NCBI RefSeq assembly: GCF_030553055.1 | Contig: NZ_CP130713.1 | Location: forward strand, 3,100,001 to 3,164,000 | DNA from: Streptomyces sp. XD-27 | Lineage (GTDB): Bacteria; Actinomycetota; Actinomycetes; Streptomycetales; Streptomycetaceae | Direction of reading: 5' to 3' | DNA length: 64,000 nucleotides | Shown here: piece after piece, positions 39,103 through 47,550 of the stretch | How the letters are laid out: every line of letters begins with the position of its first letter | Numbering within the stretch: position 1 is the stretch's first letter | Notes under the pieces: model-generated | Told to the model about the DNA's origin: nothing | Database searches by the model: none | What the model saw: the letters and a program-made list of their open reading frames with translations, nothing else | Made by a program: the position numbers and the translations under genes

Positions 39103-40680
39103 TCAACCGCGCAGCGCGTCGATGGTCTCGGACAGGGCTTTCGGGACATCCGGCACAAGCTGATGGCGGCCGTCGCGCACGATGTGGCGGCCACCGACCA
39201 CCGTGTGCCGCACATCGGCGCCGGTCGCCGCGAATACGGCCGTCTCGGCGCCCAGCCGGGGCGGCGGGCCCGCGGTGCGTACCGAGCTCAGCGTGATGGT
39301 GGTGAAGTCGGCGAGGGCGCCGGTCTCCAGCCGCCCGGCGGCGTCCCAGCCGAGCGCGGCGTGCCCGTCGGCGGTGGCGGCGCGCAGCAGCTGGGTCGCC
39401 GTCCAGTGGCCGCGCGTGCGGGTCCGCAGACGCTCGTCGAGTTCCATGGCGCGGGCCTCTTCAAACAGGTCGATGACCGCGTGGCTGTCGCTGCCCAGGC
39501 TCAGCGGGCTGCCGGCGGCCTGCACCCGGACGGCCGGGCCTATGCCGTCGGCCAGGTCGCGCTCGGTGGTCGGGCACATGCACACACCGGTGCCGCTGCC
39601 GCCCAGGAGCTCGATGTCCTCCGCGGTGAGGTGGGTGGCGTGGACGGCGGTGGTACGGGGGCCGAGCACCCCGTGGTCGGCCAGGAGGCGCGTCGGGGTG
39701 CGGCCGTGCGCGGCGAGGCACGCCTCGTTCTCCGCGGTCTGCTCGGAGAGGTGGACGTGCAGCGGGGCGCCCCGGTCGGCGGCCCACCGGGCGACGGTGG
39801 ACAGCTGGGCCGCGGGCACGGCGCGCACGGAGTGGATGGCCGCGCCGATCCGGGCGTGCGGGCGGTCGGCGAGCGCGGCGGCGCGCTCCGCCCAGCGGTC
39901 CGCGGTGCCGTCGCTGAAGCGGAGCTGGGGGACGGTGGGCGGTCGGCCGAAGCCGGCGGAGAGGTAGGCGGTGTCGAGGAGGGTGATGCGGATGCCGGCC
40001 TCGGCGGCGGCCTCGATCAGGGCCTCGCCCATGGCGTTGGGGTCGTCGTAGCGGATGCCACCGGGGGCGTGGTGGACGTAGTGGAACTCGCCGACGCAGG
40101 TGATGCCCGCCAGGGCCATCTCGGCGTACACCGCGCGGGCCAGGAAGAAGTAGTTCTCGGGGGTGAGCCGGTCGGCGACCGCGTACATCACCTCGCGCCA
40201 GGTCCAGAACGAGTCCGGCGCCCGCCCGCCGCCGTCGGGTGCCGTCCCGCCGGTGGCCGCCGCGTCTGCGGTCGCCACGCCTGTCGTCGCCCCGCCTGTA
40301 GCCGTCCCGCCCCCTGCCCGCGAGGGGGCGCCGACGCCGGTGAGGGCCTGGGCGGCATCGGCCTGGACGGTGCCGCGCAGGGCCCGGTGGAAGGCGTGCG
40401 AGTGGGCGTTGGCCAGGCCGGGGACGGTGAGGCCGGGGAGGCTGACGGCGCCGGTGGGCGGGGCGGCCACCCCGGTCTGCACGGCCGCGATGCGGCCGTC
40501 GGCGCCGGTCTCGACGACCACGCCGGCCTCGACACGGCTCAGGCCGCCGGGCTCGGCGTGGCCGGGGCCGCGGTCGGCGCCGCCCGGGCCGGGCGGGGCG
40601 ACCGCGGCCCCGGCCCCGCCCGCCCGGGAGGGGCCGAGGAGGGCGTGCTCCAACCAGTAGGTCTGCGGTGTCAGCGACAC
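39103..40680 (-). CDS. hutF: Formimidoylglutamate deiminase with low-complexity insert
   Basis: A 525-residue amidohydrolase that converts N-formimino-glutamate to N-formyl-glutamate plus ammonia. Zn ligands HSH are at 93 and 95 ([14 protein letters not shown]), and [13 protein letters not shown] and [10 protein letters not shown] are family landmarks. Between RGTVQ (about 102-106) and the conserved [11 protein letters not shown] there is an Ala/Gly/Thr-rich insert of about 50 residues not expected in the family, and another at about 17-48; size exceeds the usual ~450. The GTG at 40680 overlaps the upstream stop by 10 nt. Active-site residues appear intact. Confidence 0.87.
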   Translation of the reverse strand: MSLTPQTYWLEHALLGPSRAGGAGAAVAPPGPGGADRGPGHAEPGGLSRVEAGVVVETGADGRIAAVQTGVAAPPTGAVSLPGLTVPGLANAHSHAFHRALRGTVQADAAQALTGVGAPSRAGGGTATGGATTGVATADAAATGGTAPDGGGRAPDSFWTWREVMYAVADRLTPENYFFLARAVYAEMALAGITCVGEFHYVHHAPGGIRYDDPNAMGEALIEAAAEAGIRITLLDTAYLSAGFGRPPTVPQLRFSDGTADRWAERAAALADRPHARIGAAIHSVRAVPAAQLSTVARWAADRGAPLHVHLSEQTAENEACLAAHGRTPTRLLADHGVLGPRTTAVHATHLTAEDIELLGGSGTGVCMCPTTERDLADGIGPAVRVQAAGSPLSLGSDSHAVIDLFEEARAMELDERLRTRTRGHWTATQLLRAATADGHAALGWDAAGRLETGALADFTTITLSSVRTAGPPPRLGAETAVFAATGADVRHTVVGGRHIVRDGRHQLVPDVPKALSETIDALRG

Positions 40681-41894
40681 GCGAGGCCCTCCAGTACGTC
40701 GGCGAGTGCGGTCACCCCGGCGAGGCAGTCGTCCTCGGCCGCCGTCTCGGCGGGCGAGTGCGAGACGCCCGTGGGGTTCCGTACGAACAGCATGGCAGTG
40801 GGCACGGAACCGGACAGGATTCCGGCGTCGTGTCCCGCGCCGGTGGGCAGCACGGGGACGTCGCCCAGCAGGCCGGAGAGCCGGTCGCGCAGGGCGTGCC
40901 CGAACTCGACCACGGGAGTGAACGACTCCCGGGTGACGGTCACGTCCACGCCGTCGCGCTCGCCGCGCTCGGCCGCCGCCCGTTCGATCTCGGCGACGAC
41001 GGCGTCCAGGGTCTCCTGGTCGGCGGCGCGGGAATCCAGCCAGCCGCGGACCAGGGAGGGGATGGCGTTGACGCCGTTCGGTTCGACGCTGACCTTGCCG
41101 AAGGTCGCCAGGGCGCCGGCGAGCCGGGCCTTCTTGCGCGCGGCGAGCACGGTGTTGGCGTAGGTCAGCATCGGGTCGCGGCGGTCCTCCAGGCGGGTGG
41201 TGCCCGCGTGGTTGGCCTCACCGTGGAAATCGAACCGCCAGCGGCCGTGCGGCCAGATGGCGGAGGCGATACCGACCGGGTCGCCGGACAGGTCGAGGGC
41301 CCGGCCCTGCTCCACGTGGAGCTCGACGAACGCGCCGATGCGGGCGAGCCGTTCGGGGTCGGGGCCGATGGCCTCGGGGTCGTACCCGGCGCGCTCCATC
41401 GCCTGGGGAAGGCTGGTCCCGTCGGCGTCCCGCAGCCGGTGGGCGGCCTCGACGGTCAGCTGCCCGGCGGCGAGCCGGGAGCCGACGCAGGCCAGGCCGA
41501 AGCGGGCGCCTTCCTCGTCGCCGAAGTTGACGACGGCCAGCGGCCGGGTCGGCCGGGCCTGGCGGGCGCGGAGTTCGTCGAGCGCGGCGAAGGACGACAC
41601 GACGCCGAGGGGGCCGTCGAAGGCACCGCCGTCCGGGACGGAGTCCAGGTGCGAGCCGGTGACGACGGCGTCCCCGGCGGCGGGGTCACCGAGCCAGGCC
41701 CACTGGTTGCCGTTGCGGTCGACCTCGTAGGCGAGCCCGCGGGCTTCGGCGTGCGCCTTGAACCACTCGCGGCAGTCGGCGTCGGCCGCCGTCCACGCGT
41801 ACCGGCGGTACCCCCCGCTTTCCGGGCTCCGCCCGATGGGCAGCAGGTCGGCCCACATCTCGTGGAAGGACGGTGGGACAGACTCCTCGGTCAC
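40671..41894 (-). CDS. M20-family amidohydrolase (allantoate amidohydrolase-like)
   Basis: A 407-residue M20/peptidase-like zinc hydrolase of the hydantoinase/carbamoylase group. Metal motifs are seen: His and Asp in [19 protein letters not shown], Glu-Glu in GDEEGARFG, and the EANHAGTT stretch. It lies inside the hut operon, overlapping hutU by 4 nt (GTGA) and hutF by 10 nt. Allantoate is its usual annotation, but by context its substrate is more likely an N-formyl- or related glutamate. No hutG-type gene is visible. Confidence 0.82.
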   Translation of the reverse strand: MTEESVPPSFHEMWADLLPIGRSPESGGYRRYAWTAADADCREWFKAHAEARGLAYEVDRNGNQWAWLGDPAAGDAVVTGSHLDSVPDGGAFDGPLGVVSSFAALDELRARQARPTRPLAVVNFGDEEGARFGLACVGSRLAAGQLTVEAAHRLRDADGTSLPQAMERAGYDPEAIGPDPERLARIGAFVELHVEQGRALDLSGDPVGIASAIWPHGRWRFDFHGEANHAGTTRLEDRRDPMLTYANTVLAARKKARLAGALATFGKVSVEPNGVNAIPSLVRGWLDSRAADQETLDAVVAEIERAAAERGERDGVDVTVTRESFTPVVEFGHALRDRLSGLLGDVPVLPTGAGHDAGILSGSVPTAMLFVRNPTGVSHSPAETAAEDDCLAGVTALADVLEGLACR

Positions 41895-43555
41895 GAATCG
41901 TCACCCTCGCGCATGGGGATGCGGACGCCTCGCTCGTCCGCGACGGACTCCGCGATGTCGTACCCGGCATCGACATGCCGGATCACGCCCATCCCCGGGT
42001 CGTTCGTCAGCACGCGGCGGATCTTCTCGCCCCCCAGCTTCGTCCCGTCCGCGACCGTGACCTGCCCCGCGTGGATGGAGCGGCCCATGCCCACACCGCC
42101 GCCGTGGTGGAGGGAGACCCACGACGCGCCGGAGGCGACGTTGACCATGGCGTTGAGCAGCGGCCAGTCGGCGATCGCGTCGGAGCCGTCGAGCATCGCC
42201 TCGGTCTCCCGGTACGGGGACGCCACGGAGCCGCAGTCGAGGTGGTCGCGGCCGATGGCCAGCGGGGCGGCCAGCTCGCCGCTCGCCACCATGTCGTTGA
42301 AGCGCTCGCCCGCGCGGTCCCGCTCCCCGTAGCCGAGCCAGCAGATGCGGGCGGGCAGGCCCTGGAAGTGCACCCGCTCCCCCGCCAGCTTGATCCAGCG
42401 GGCCAGGGACTCGTTCTCCGGGAAGAGGTCGAGGATCGCGCGGTCGGTCTTCGCGATGTCCTGCGGGTCGCCGGAGAGGGCCGCCCAGCGGAACGGGCCC
42501 TTGCCCTCGCAGAACAGCGGCCGGATGTAGGCGGGGACGAAACCGGGGAAGGCGAAGGCGCGCTCGTAGCCCGCGAGCTTGGCCTCGCCGCGGATGGAGT
42601 TGCCGTAGTCGAAGACCTCGGCACCGGCGTCCATGAACCCGACCATCGCCGCCACATGGCGGGCCATGGACTCGCGGGCCCGCTGGGTGAAATCGGCCGG
42701 CTTCTCGGCCGCGTACGAGGCCATGTCCTCGAAGGCCATGCCGAGCGGCAGGTAGGACAGCGGGTCGTGGGCGCTGGTCTGGTCCGTCACGATGTCGATC
42801 GGCGCGCCCATCGCGAGCAGCTGCGGGACGAGGTCGGCGGCGTTGCCGAGGACGCCGATGGACAGCGGGCGGCGGGCGTCGCGCGCCTCGACGGCCAGCC
42901 GCAGGGCGTGGTCCAGCGAGTCCGCCCGCACGTCCAGGTAGCGGTGCTCGATACGGCGCTCGATGGCGCGCGGGTCGCAGTCGATGCAGATCGCCACGCC
43001 GTCGTTCATGGTGACCGCGAGCGGCTGGGCGCCGCCCATGCCGCCGAGGCCGGCGGTCAGGGTGATGGTCCCGGCCAGGGTGCCGTTGAACTTCTTCGCG
43101 GCGACGGCGGCGAAGGTCTCGTACGTGCCCTGGAGGATGCCCTGGGTGCCGATGTAGATCCACGAGCCCGCGGTCATCTGGCCGTACATGGTCAGGCCCA
43201 GCTGCTCCAGACGGCGGAACTCCTCCCAGTTGGCCCAGTCGCCGACGAGGTTGGAGTTGGCGATGAGCACGCGCGGCGCCCACTCGTGGGTCTGCATCAC
43301 GCCGACCGGACGACCCGACTGGACGAGCATCGTCTCGTCCTGCTTGAGGGTCTTCAGGGTGCGCACCATCGCGTCGAAGGAGCGCCAGTCCCGGGCCGCC
43401 TTGCCGGTGCCGCCGTAGACGACGAGCTTGTCGGGGTGCTCGGCGACCTCCGGGTCGAGGTTGTTCTGCAGCATCCGCAGGGCGGCTTCCTGCTGCCACC
43501 CCTGAGTGCTCAGCTCCGTACCGCGCGGCGCCCGCACGGGTCGCGGTCCTGACAT
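41891..43555 (-). CDS. hutU: Urocanate hydratase
   Basis: A 554-residue NAD-dependent enzyme that hydrates urocanate to imidazolone propionate. The family block [19 protein letters not shown] and the later [15 protein letters not shown] and [17 protein letters not shown] (catalytic Cys) are present. It starts at 43555 with GGGAGG upstream and is the first gene of the hut operon (hutU, M20 enzyme, hutF, hutI). Expression is expected to be controlled at the inverted repeat 50-70 bp upstream. Histidine ammonia-lyase is not in this window. Confidence 0.95.
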   Translation of the reverse strand: MSGPRPVRAPRGTELSTQGWQQEAALRMLQNNLDPEVAEHPDKLVVYGGTGKAARDWRSFDAMVRTLKTLKQDETMLVQSGRPVGVMQTHEWAPRVLIANSNLVGDWANWEEFRRLEQLGLTMYGQMTAGSWIYIGTQGILQGTYETFAAVAAKKFNGTLAGTITLTAGLGGMGGAQPLAVTMNDGVAICIDCDPRAIERRIEHRYLDVRADSLDHALRLAVEARDARRPLSIGVLGNAADLVPQLLAMGAPIDIVTDQTSAHDPLSYLPLGMAFEDMASYAAEKPADFTQRARESMARHVAAMVGFMDAGAEVFDYGNSIRGEAKLAGYERAFAFPGFVPAYIRPLFCEGKGPFRWAALSGDPQDIAKTDRAILDLFPENESLARWIKLAGERVHFQGLPARICWLGYGERDRAGERFNDMVASGELAAPLAIGRDHLDCGSVASPYRETEAMLDGSDAIADWPLLNAMVNVASGASWVSLHHGGGVGMGRSIHAGQVTVADGTKLGGEKIRRVLTNDPGMGVIRHVDAGYDIAESVADERGVRIPMREGDDS

Positions 43556-43601
43556 GGGACGTGCCTCCCTGCTGATTCGACTGATTCGACCTGGATCAAG
43601 T

Positions 43602-43638
43602 TATTCACATCTTGTCGCTCGTGAATACCTCTAGTCAA
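43602..43638 (-). promoter_or_regulatory. Candidate hutU promoter with 7-12-7 inverted repeat
   Basis: On the minus strand a -35-like TTGACT (43638-43633) is followed 18 bp later by CAAGAT as a possible -10. A perfect inverted repeat, TATTCAC (43602-43608) and GTGAATA (43621-43627) with a 12-bp spacer, covers the spacer and the -10 region. This is the expected geometry for a repressor. The same heptamer occurs upstream of the RpiR gene. Confidence 0.55.
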
Positions 43639-43688
43639 CAGGGCCGGAACGGGCGCGCCGGAACGGGTTCGGGTGGTTGTCTGGGGTC

Positions 43689-45122
43689 ATGACCACCGAT
43701 CCGCAGTGGGAACCGGCGGGGGCAGTTGTACGGCCGGAGGCGGCCGGGGCAGCCGACGCGGCGGGGAGCCTCGCCGCGGCCGCGCGGCGCGAGCGCGCCA
43801 TCCGCGCCGCCGTGGCGCACGGGCTGATCGGGCCCGACCGGCCGGTCATCGGCCTGCTGGACGTCACGGGCATCCGGGCCGCCGCGGGCGCCCTGCGCAC
43901 CGCGTTCGCCGAGGTCACCGCGCCCGGCAGCGCCGTACTGCACGCGTTCGCCGTCAAGGCCGCCGCCCTCGTCCCGGTCCTCCGACTCCTCGCGGACGAG
44001 GGGCTGGGCTGCGAGGTCGCGAGCCCGGGGGAGCTGGCGCTGGCCCGCGCGGCGGGGGTGGGCGCGGACCGCATCGTGCTGGACTCACCCGCCAAGACCC
44101 CCGGCGAACTCGCCGAGGCCCTCGCGCTCGGCATCGCCGTCAACGCCGACAACCCCCAGGAGCTGGCCCGGCTCGACGCGCTGGTCGCCACCGCCCCGGG
44201 CCACGTGCCCCGCTCCCCGATCGGCCTCCGTGTCAATCCGCAGCTCGGCGGCGGGGCCATCGACGCCATGAGCACCGCCACCGCGACCTCGAAGTTCGGG
44301 GTCGGGGTACGCGACGAAGGAGCGCGGGACTGGGTCGTGCGCGCCTTCGCCGACCGGCCGTGGCTGACCCGGCTGCACGCCCACGTCGGCTCCCAGGGGT
44401 GTTCGCTGGAGCTGATGGCCGCGGGGGTACGGGCCACGTACGAGCTGGCGGAGGAGATCAACCGGGCGGTCGGCCGCCGCCAGGTCGACACCCTCGACAT
44501 CGGCGGCGGACTCCCCGTCAACTTCGCCTCGGACGAGGTGACCCCGGCCTACCGCGACTACGCCCGCGCCCTGCGCGCCGCCGTCCCCGGGCTCTTCGAC
44601 GGCCGCTACGCCCTGGTGACGGAGTTCGGCCGCTCCCTGGTCGCCAAGTCCGGCACGGTGCTGGCCCGCGTGGAGTACGCCAAGTCGGCGGGCGGCCGCG
44701 CGATCGCGATCACACACGCGGGCGCCCAACTGGCCGTACGGACGGTGTTCGCCCCGGAGTCCTGGCCGCTGCGGGTGGCGGCGTACGACGCCGAGGGCCG
44801 CCCGAAGCCGCCGGCCACGGAGACCGTGCAGGACATCGCGGGCCCGTGCTGCTTCGCGGGCGACCTGATCGCGGTCGGCCGCCGACTCCCCCGGCTGGCG
44901 GCGGGCGACCTGGCAGCCCTGCTGGACACGGGCGCGTACTACTTCTCGCACCACTTCTCGTACAACAGCCTGCCGCGCCCGGGGGTCTACGGCTTCGCCA
45001 CGGCGGATGACGGGAGCGTGCGCTTCGCGACGGTGCGCAGCCCGCAGACGGTGGAGGAGATCGTGGCGGAGAGCGCGGGCGCGCACGCGGGCGCGCTGAC
45101 GGGGCTGGGCGGAGGGACCTGA
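43689..45122 (+). CDS. Fold-III PLP enzyme (diaminopimelate decarboxylase-like)
   Basis: A 477-residue alanine racemase/ornithine decarboxylase-fold protein. The PLP Lys is in HAFAVKAAALVPVLRLL near residue 82; HVGSQGCSLELM, DIGGGLPVNF (phosphate loop) and EFGRSLVAKSG follow, and GPCCFAGDLIAVGRRLP carries a Cys at the decarboxylase active-site position. It could decarboxylate an amino acid but the substrate is unknown. It is divergent from hutU, with 133 bp between. The ATG at 43689 has only a weak ribosome site. Its last codons overlap a 16-bp palindrome shared with the convergent toxin gene. Confidence 0.75.
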   Translation: MTTDPQWEPAGAVVRPEAAGAADAAGSLAAAARRERAIRAAVAHGLIGPDRPVIGLLDVTGIRAAAGALRTAFAEVTAPGSAVLHAFAVKAAALVPVLRLLADEGLGCEVASPGELALARAAGVGADRIVLDSPAKTPGELAEALALGIAVNADNPQELARLDALVATAPGHVPRSPIGLRVNPQLGGGAIDAMSTATATSKFGVGVRDEGARDWVVRAFADRPWLTRLHAHVGSQGCSLELMAAGVRATYELAEEINRAVGRRQVDTLDIGGGLPVNFASDEVTPAYRDYARALRAAVPGLFDGRYALVTEFGRSLVAKSGTVLARVEYAKSAGGRAIAITHAGAQLAVRTVFAPESWPLRVAAYDAEGRPKPPATETVQDIAGPCCFAGDLIAVGRRLPRLAAGDLAALLDTGAYYFSHHFSYNSLPRPGVYGFATADDGSVRFATVRSPQTVEEIVAESAGAHAGALTGLGGGT

Positions 45123-45133
45123 GGGCCCTCAGG
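45118..45133. terminator. Perfect 16-bp palindrome across two convergent stop codons
   Basis: CCTGAGGGCCCTCAGG holds the TGA of the plus-strand PLP enzyme (45120-45122) and the TGA of the minus-strand PIN gene (45131-45129). It is short for a terminator and may simply be shared ends. Confidence 0.4.
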
Positions 45134-45545
45134 GCAGGAGGGTGAAGGACCCGACGTGGTTCGGCTGGACGGCCGAGAAGTGCCGGTGATCGATGGTGGC
45201 GATCTCGGTCAGGCGAAGCCGCTCCGCGACGGCGACAACGGAGGCGTCCACCGTGCCGAGGGGAAAGTCGGCGTACTTGCGGATGAGTTCGGCGATGCGG
45301 ACGTAGTCCTGCACTTCGAGATCGACCGCCCCTAGCTGGCCGCCAGCGATGAGATCAACGAAGATGCCTTCGTGCTCCGGGCCCAAACGGCGCTCGATCA
45401 ACCACGCGGTCTCGGCCACGACGGGAGCGGGCACGAGTAGTCGCCCCCGCCAGGCTGCAACGAAGTCCCAACACCGCCGGTGATCGTCATCGCCGTCGTC
45501 AGCGATCGCGTAGAGGACGCCCGTGTCCAGTAAGAGGCTCCTCAT
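45129..45545 (-). CDS. PIN-domain toxin (VapC-like)
   Basis: A 138-residue PIN-domain RNase. The four acidic positions are seen in LLLDTGVLYAI, AETAWLIERR, TVDASVVAVAE and TIDHRHF. The ATG at 45545 overlaps the upstream gene's stop by 4 nt (ATGA), giving translational coupling to the presumed antitoxin. The RNA target is unknown. Some PIN pairs in Streptomyces lack toxicity. Confidence 0.8.
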   Translation of the reverse strand: MRSLLLDTGVLYAIADDGDDDHRRCWDFVAAWRGRLLVPAPVVAETAWLIERRLGPEHEGIFVDLIAGGQLGAVDLEVQDYVRIAELIRKYADFPLGTVDASVVAVAERLRLTEIATIDHRHFSAVQPNHVGSFTLLP

Positions 45546-45793
45546 CGACCCTCGTCGCTCCACTCCTGGATCAGTTCACGGTGCCTGCGCGCGGTGTCGG
45601 AGTGGCCGGATCTGCCCATGCCAACGAAGGCTGCGAAGCCCGGACGCTCCATCACCGGTGGCAGCTCGTCCTCCTCCGTGAAGTCGGCGAGCTCCGGATC
45701 CGCGTCCGCGATCGCACGCAGGTGCCGGAGCTTCGCCGGCGAAAGCTTGTCCAGCAGGTGGCGAAGGTGGTCGTAGTCCTCGGCAGCGGTCAT
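45542..45793 (-). CDS. Putative antitoxin of the PIN toxin
   Basis: An 83-residue, acidic protein located directly upstream and overlapping the PIN-domain gene by 4 nt, the usual antitoxin position. The N-terminal half is charged and helical (HLRHLLDKLSPAKLRHLRAI). No clear ribbon-helix-helix or AbrB motif is recognised, so the assignment rests on context. The C-terminus (SDTARRHRELIQEWSDEG) may bind the toxin. Confidence 0.65.
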   Translation of the reverse strand: MTAAEDYDHLRHLLDKLSPAKLRHLRAIADADPELADFTEEDELPPVMERPGFAAFVGMGRSGHSDTARRHRELIQEWSDEGR

Positions 45794-45871
45794 GCGTCCG
45801 AGCGTAGCCCGCGGGGCCAGACAGGAGCCTTCCCTCTAGGAAGGTTGCCCCATACGGGTGACGCTCCGTGG

Positions 45872-46729
45872 TCACTCCGCGAACAGCCCCCGCGCCGCCG
45901 CCTTCGCGTCGAACTCCTCCAGGCGCGCCTGCGCGTCCGGCAGCGCGTCGCACATCGCCTCCAGCAGGACCCGCCCCAGCAGCATCGGCGCGCACGCCGT
46001 GTCGAAGGCCAGGCCCGTGCCGACCGCGGCGGGCAGCAGCAGGTCGCTGTGCCGGGCCACCGGGGCGAAGGCGCTGTCGGCGACCGTCACCACGGTCAGG
46101 CCCGCGCCCTTGGCGTACTCCAGCGCCTCGACCACCTCGCGCGGGTGGCGCGGGAGCGCGAAGCAGAGCAGGGCCGTGGCACCCGCGTGGAGTGCCGCGT
46201 CGACGCGGTCGGCCAGCAGGGTGCCACCCTCGTCCAGCAACCGGACGTCGGGGTGCACCTTGCGCGCGAAGTACGTGAACCCGCTCGCCTGGGCCGTCGC
46301 CGCGCGCAGGCCCAGGACGGGCAGCGGCCGGGACGCGGCGAGGAGCCGTCCGGCCCGGACCACGGGAGCGGGGTCGGCCAGCAACGCGGCCAGATGGCGC
46401 AGGTTGTCGATCTCCGCGTGCACCGCCTGCTGGTACTCGTTGTACGCACCACCTGGGGCGGGCGAGGCGGGCGTGACGTCCCGCAGGTGCTTGCGCAGCG
46501 CGGGGTAGCCGTCGAAGCCGAGGGCGACCGCGAACCGGGTCACGGAGGGCTGGCTGACACCCGCCAGCTCCGCGAGTTCGACGCTGGACAGGAACGGCGC
46601 GTCCGCCGCGCGCCGCACCATGCAGTGCGCGATGCGCCGCTGCGTCGGGGTGAGCCGGTGCCCCTCGAACAGCTTCTGGAGGCGTGCGGCGCTGTCCGCG
46701 GCGGCAGTCGGCTCGTACTCCGTACCCAT
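45872..46729 (-). CDS. MurR/RpiR family transcriptional regulator
   Basis: A 285-residue regulator with an N-terminal helix-turn-helix (LSSVELAELAGVSQPSVTRFAVALGF at about residues 47-72) and a C-terminal SIS domain (VLGLRAATAQASGF, VVTVADSAFAP, LLLPAAV). SIS domains bind phosphosugars, but relatives in actinomycetes control amino-acid genes. Its position three genes from hutU makes it a candidate hut regulator. Upstream of its start there is a TATTCAC identical to the hutU operator half-site. The ATG at 46729 has AGGAGGAC upstream. Confidence 0.85.
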   Translation of the reverse strand: MGTEYEPTAAADSAARLQKLFEGHRLTPTQRRIAHCMVRRAADAPFLSSVELAELAGVSQPSVTRFAVALGFDGYPALRKHLRDVTPASPAPGGAYNEYQQAVHAEIDNLRHLAALLADPAPVVRAGRLLAASRPLPVLGLRAATAQASGFTYFARKVHPDVRLLDEGGTLLADRVDAALHAGATALLCFALPRHPREVVEALEYAKGAGLTVVTVADSAFAPVARHSDLLLPAAVGTGLAFDTACAPMLLGRVLLEAMCDALPDAQARLEEFDAKAAARGLFAE

Positions 46730-46768
46730 GGCGTCCTCCTGCCCCAGCGTGCCCCGCCCCGGCGCGGA

Positions 46769-46803
46769 TATTCACGCACCCGGGGCCGTGCATGACTATA
46801 TGC
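46769..46803. promoter_or_regulatory. Putative operator upstream of the RpiR gene
   Basis: TATTCAC at 46769-46775 matches the hutU repeat half-site. Adjacent, GCAT and ATGC flank a 6-bp spacer at 46790-46803. Both are AT-richer than their surroundings. Autoregulation is inferred, not shown. Confidence 0.4.
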
Positions 46804-46863
46804 GGAAGCCACGAGGGCGCGGTGCGGGAACGGCGGGGCACGCGCGTGGGCGCCCGGCTATAG

Positions 46864-47001
46864 ACCGGCGGTCCGCCGGGGGACGCTGGGGCCGACGGTC
46901 CGCGGGCGGGTGCCGGAGTCGACGGTCTGCGGGGCGCCGGAGACGGCGGTCCGCTGGCGGGCGCCGGGGGCGGCTGTCCGCTGGCGGGCGCTGAGGCCGG
47001 G
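46864..47001. repeat. Imperfect ~27-bp tandem repeats, five copies
   Basis: Units begin near 46864, 46892, 46920, 46944 and 46971, each starting with a form of cgacggtccgcggg. The array lies between the RpiR gene and the next leftward gene and has no coding signature. Confidence 0.75.
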
Positions 47002-47027
47002 CGGCCGCGCGCAGACGCCGACGCGGC

Positions 47028-47372
47028 TCAGTGCCCGCAGACGCTCTCCTCCGCCCGGCCGTACGCCTCGTTCGCGAGCCGCACCGCCGCGGCCAGCCCC
47101 AGTTCCGGTTCCGCCTTGCGCAGCGCCCGGACCACCGAGACCTGGTCGGTCTGCTCGTCGACGCCCGACCCGGCCAGCGCGCGCCGCACCCAGCGCACCC
47201 GCAGTTCGGCCTCCGTCAGCGCGGCCTGCTCGTTGACGAGGGCGACCGCGCGCTCCAGGCCCGGGCGCTCGACCTCGTCGGCGGTGGCCAGCGCCCGCCT
47301 CAGGACATGGCCCAGCTCCTCCGCGTCACGCAGCACCAGCACATTGAGGCCCTGGTTACCGAAGCCGAGCAT
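47028..47372 (-). CDS. Conserved hypothetical protein
   Basis: A 114-residue protein without a recognised domain. It is Ala/Glu/Arg-rich and mostly predicted helical (LRDAEELGHVLRRALATADE). The ATG at 47372 has AAGGAG at good spacing, which supports the start. No signal peptide or membrane segment. It follows the acyl-CoA synthetase gene on the same strand after 178 bp. Function unknown. Confidence 0.72.
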   Translation of the reverse strand: MLGFGNQGLNVLVLRDAEELGHVLRRALATADEVERPGLERAVALVNEQAALTEAELRVRWVRRALAGSGVDEQTDQVSVVRALRKAEPELGLAAAVRLANEAYGRAEESVCGH

Positions 47373-47550
47373 GCCACTCCTTGTCGCCCGCACATGGGGA
47401 TCCCCACCATCCGGAGATCCGGTCTCGCGCACCGTATGCCCGTCCGCACCTCCCGGGCATCAGCCGCCAGACCGTTTCCGCACCCCTCCCATGGGTGGGG
47501 GCGTCCTATGGGCGGGGGCGGGAGCGGGGAGGAAGCGTGGACCCCGCACG

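Noticed and set aside
37817..39106. TTG at 39106 as the hutI start
   Set aside because: It would give a 4-nt overlap with hutF, but the extension is not family-like and the ATG at 39058 has a good AAGGAG site.
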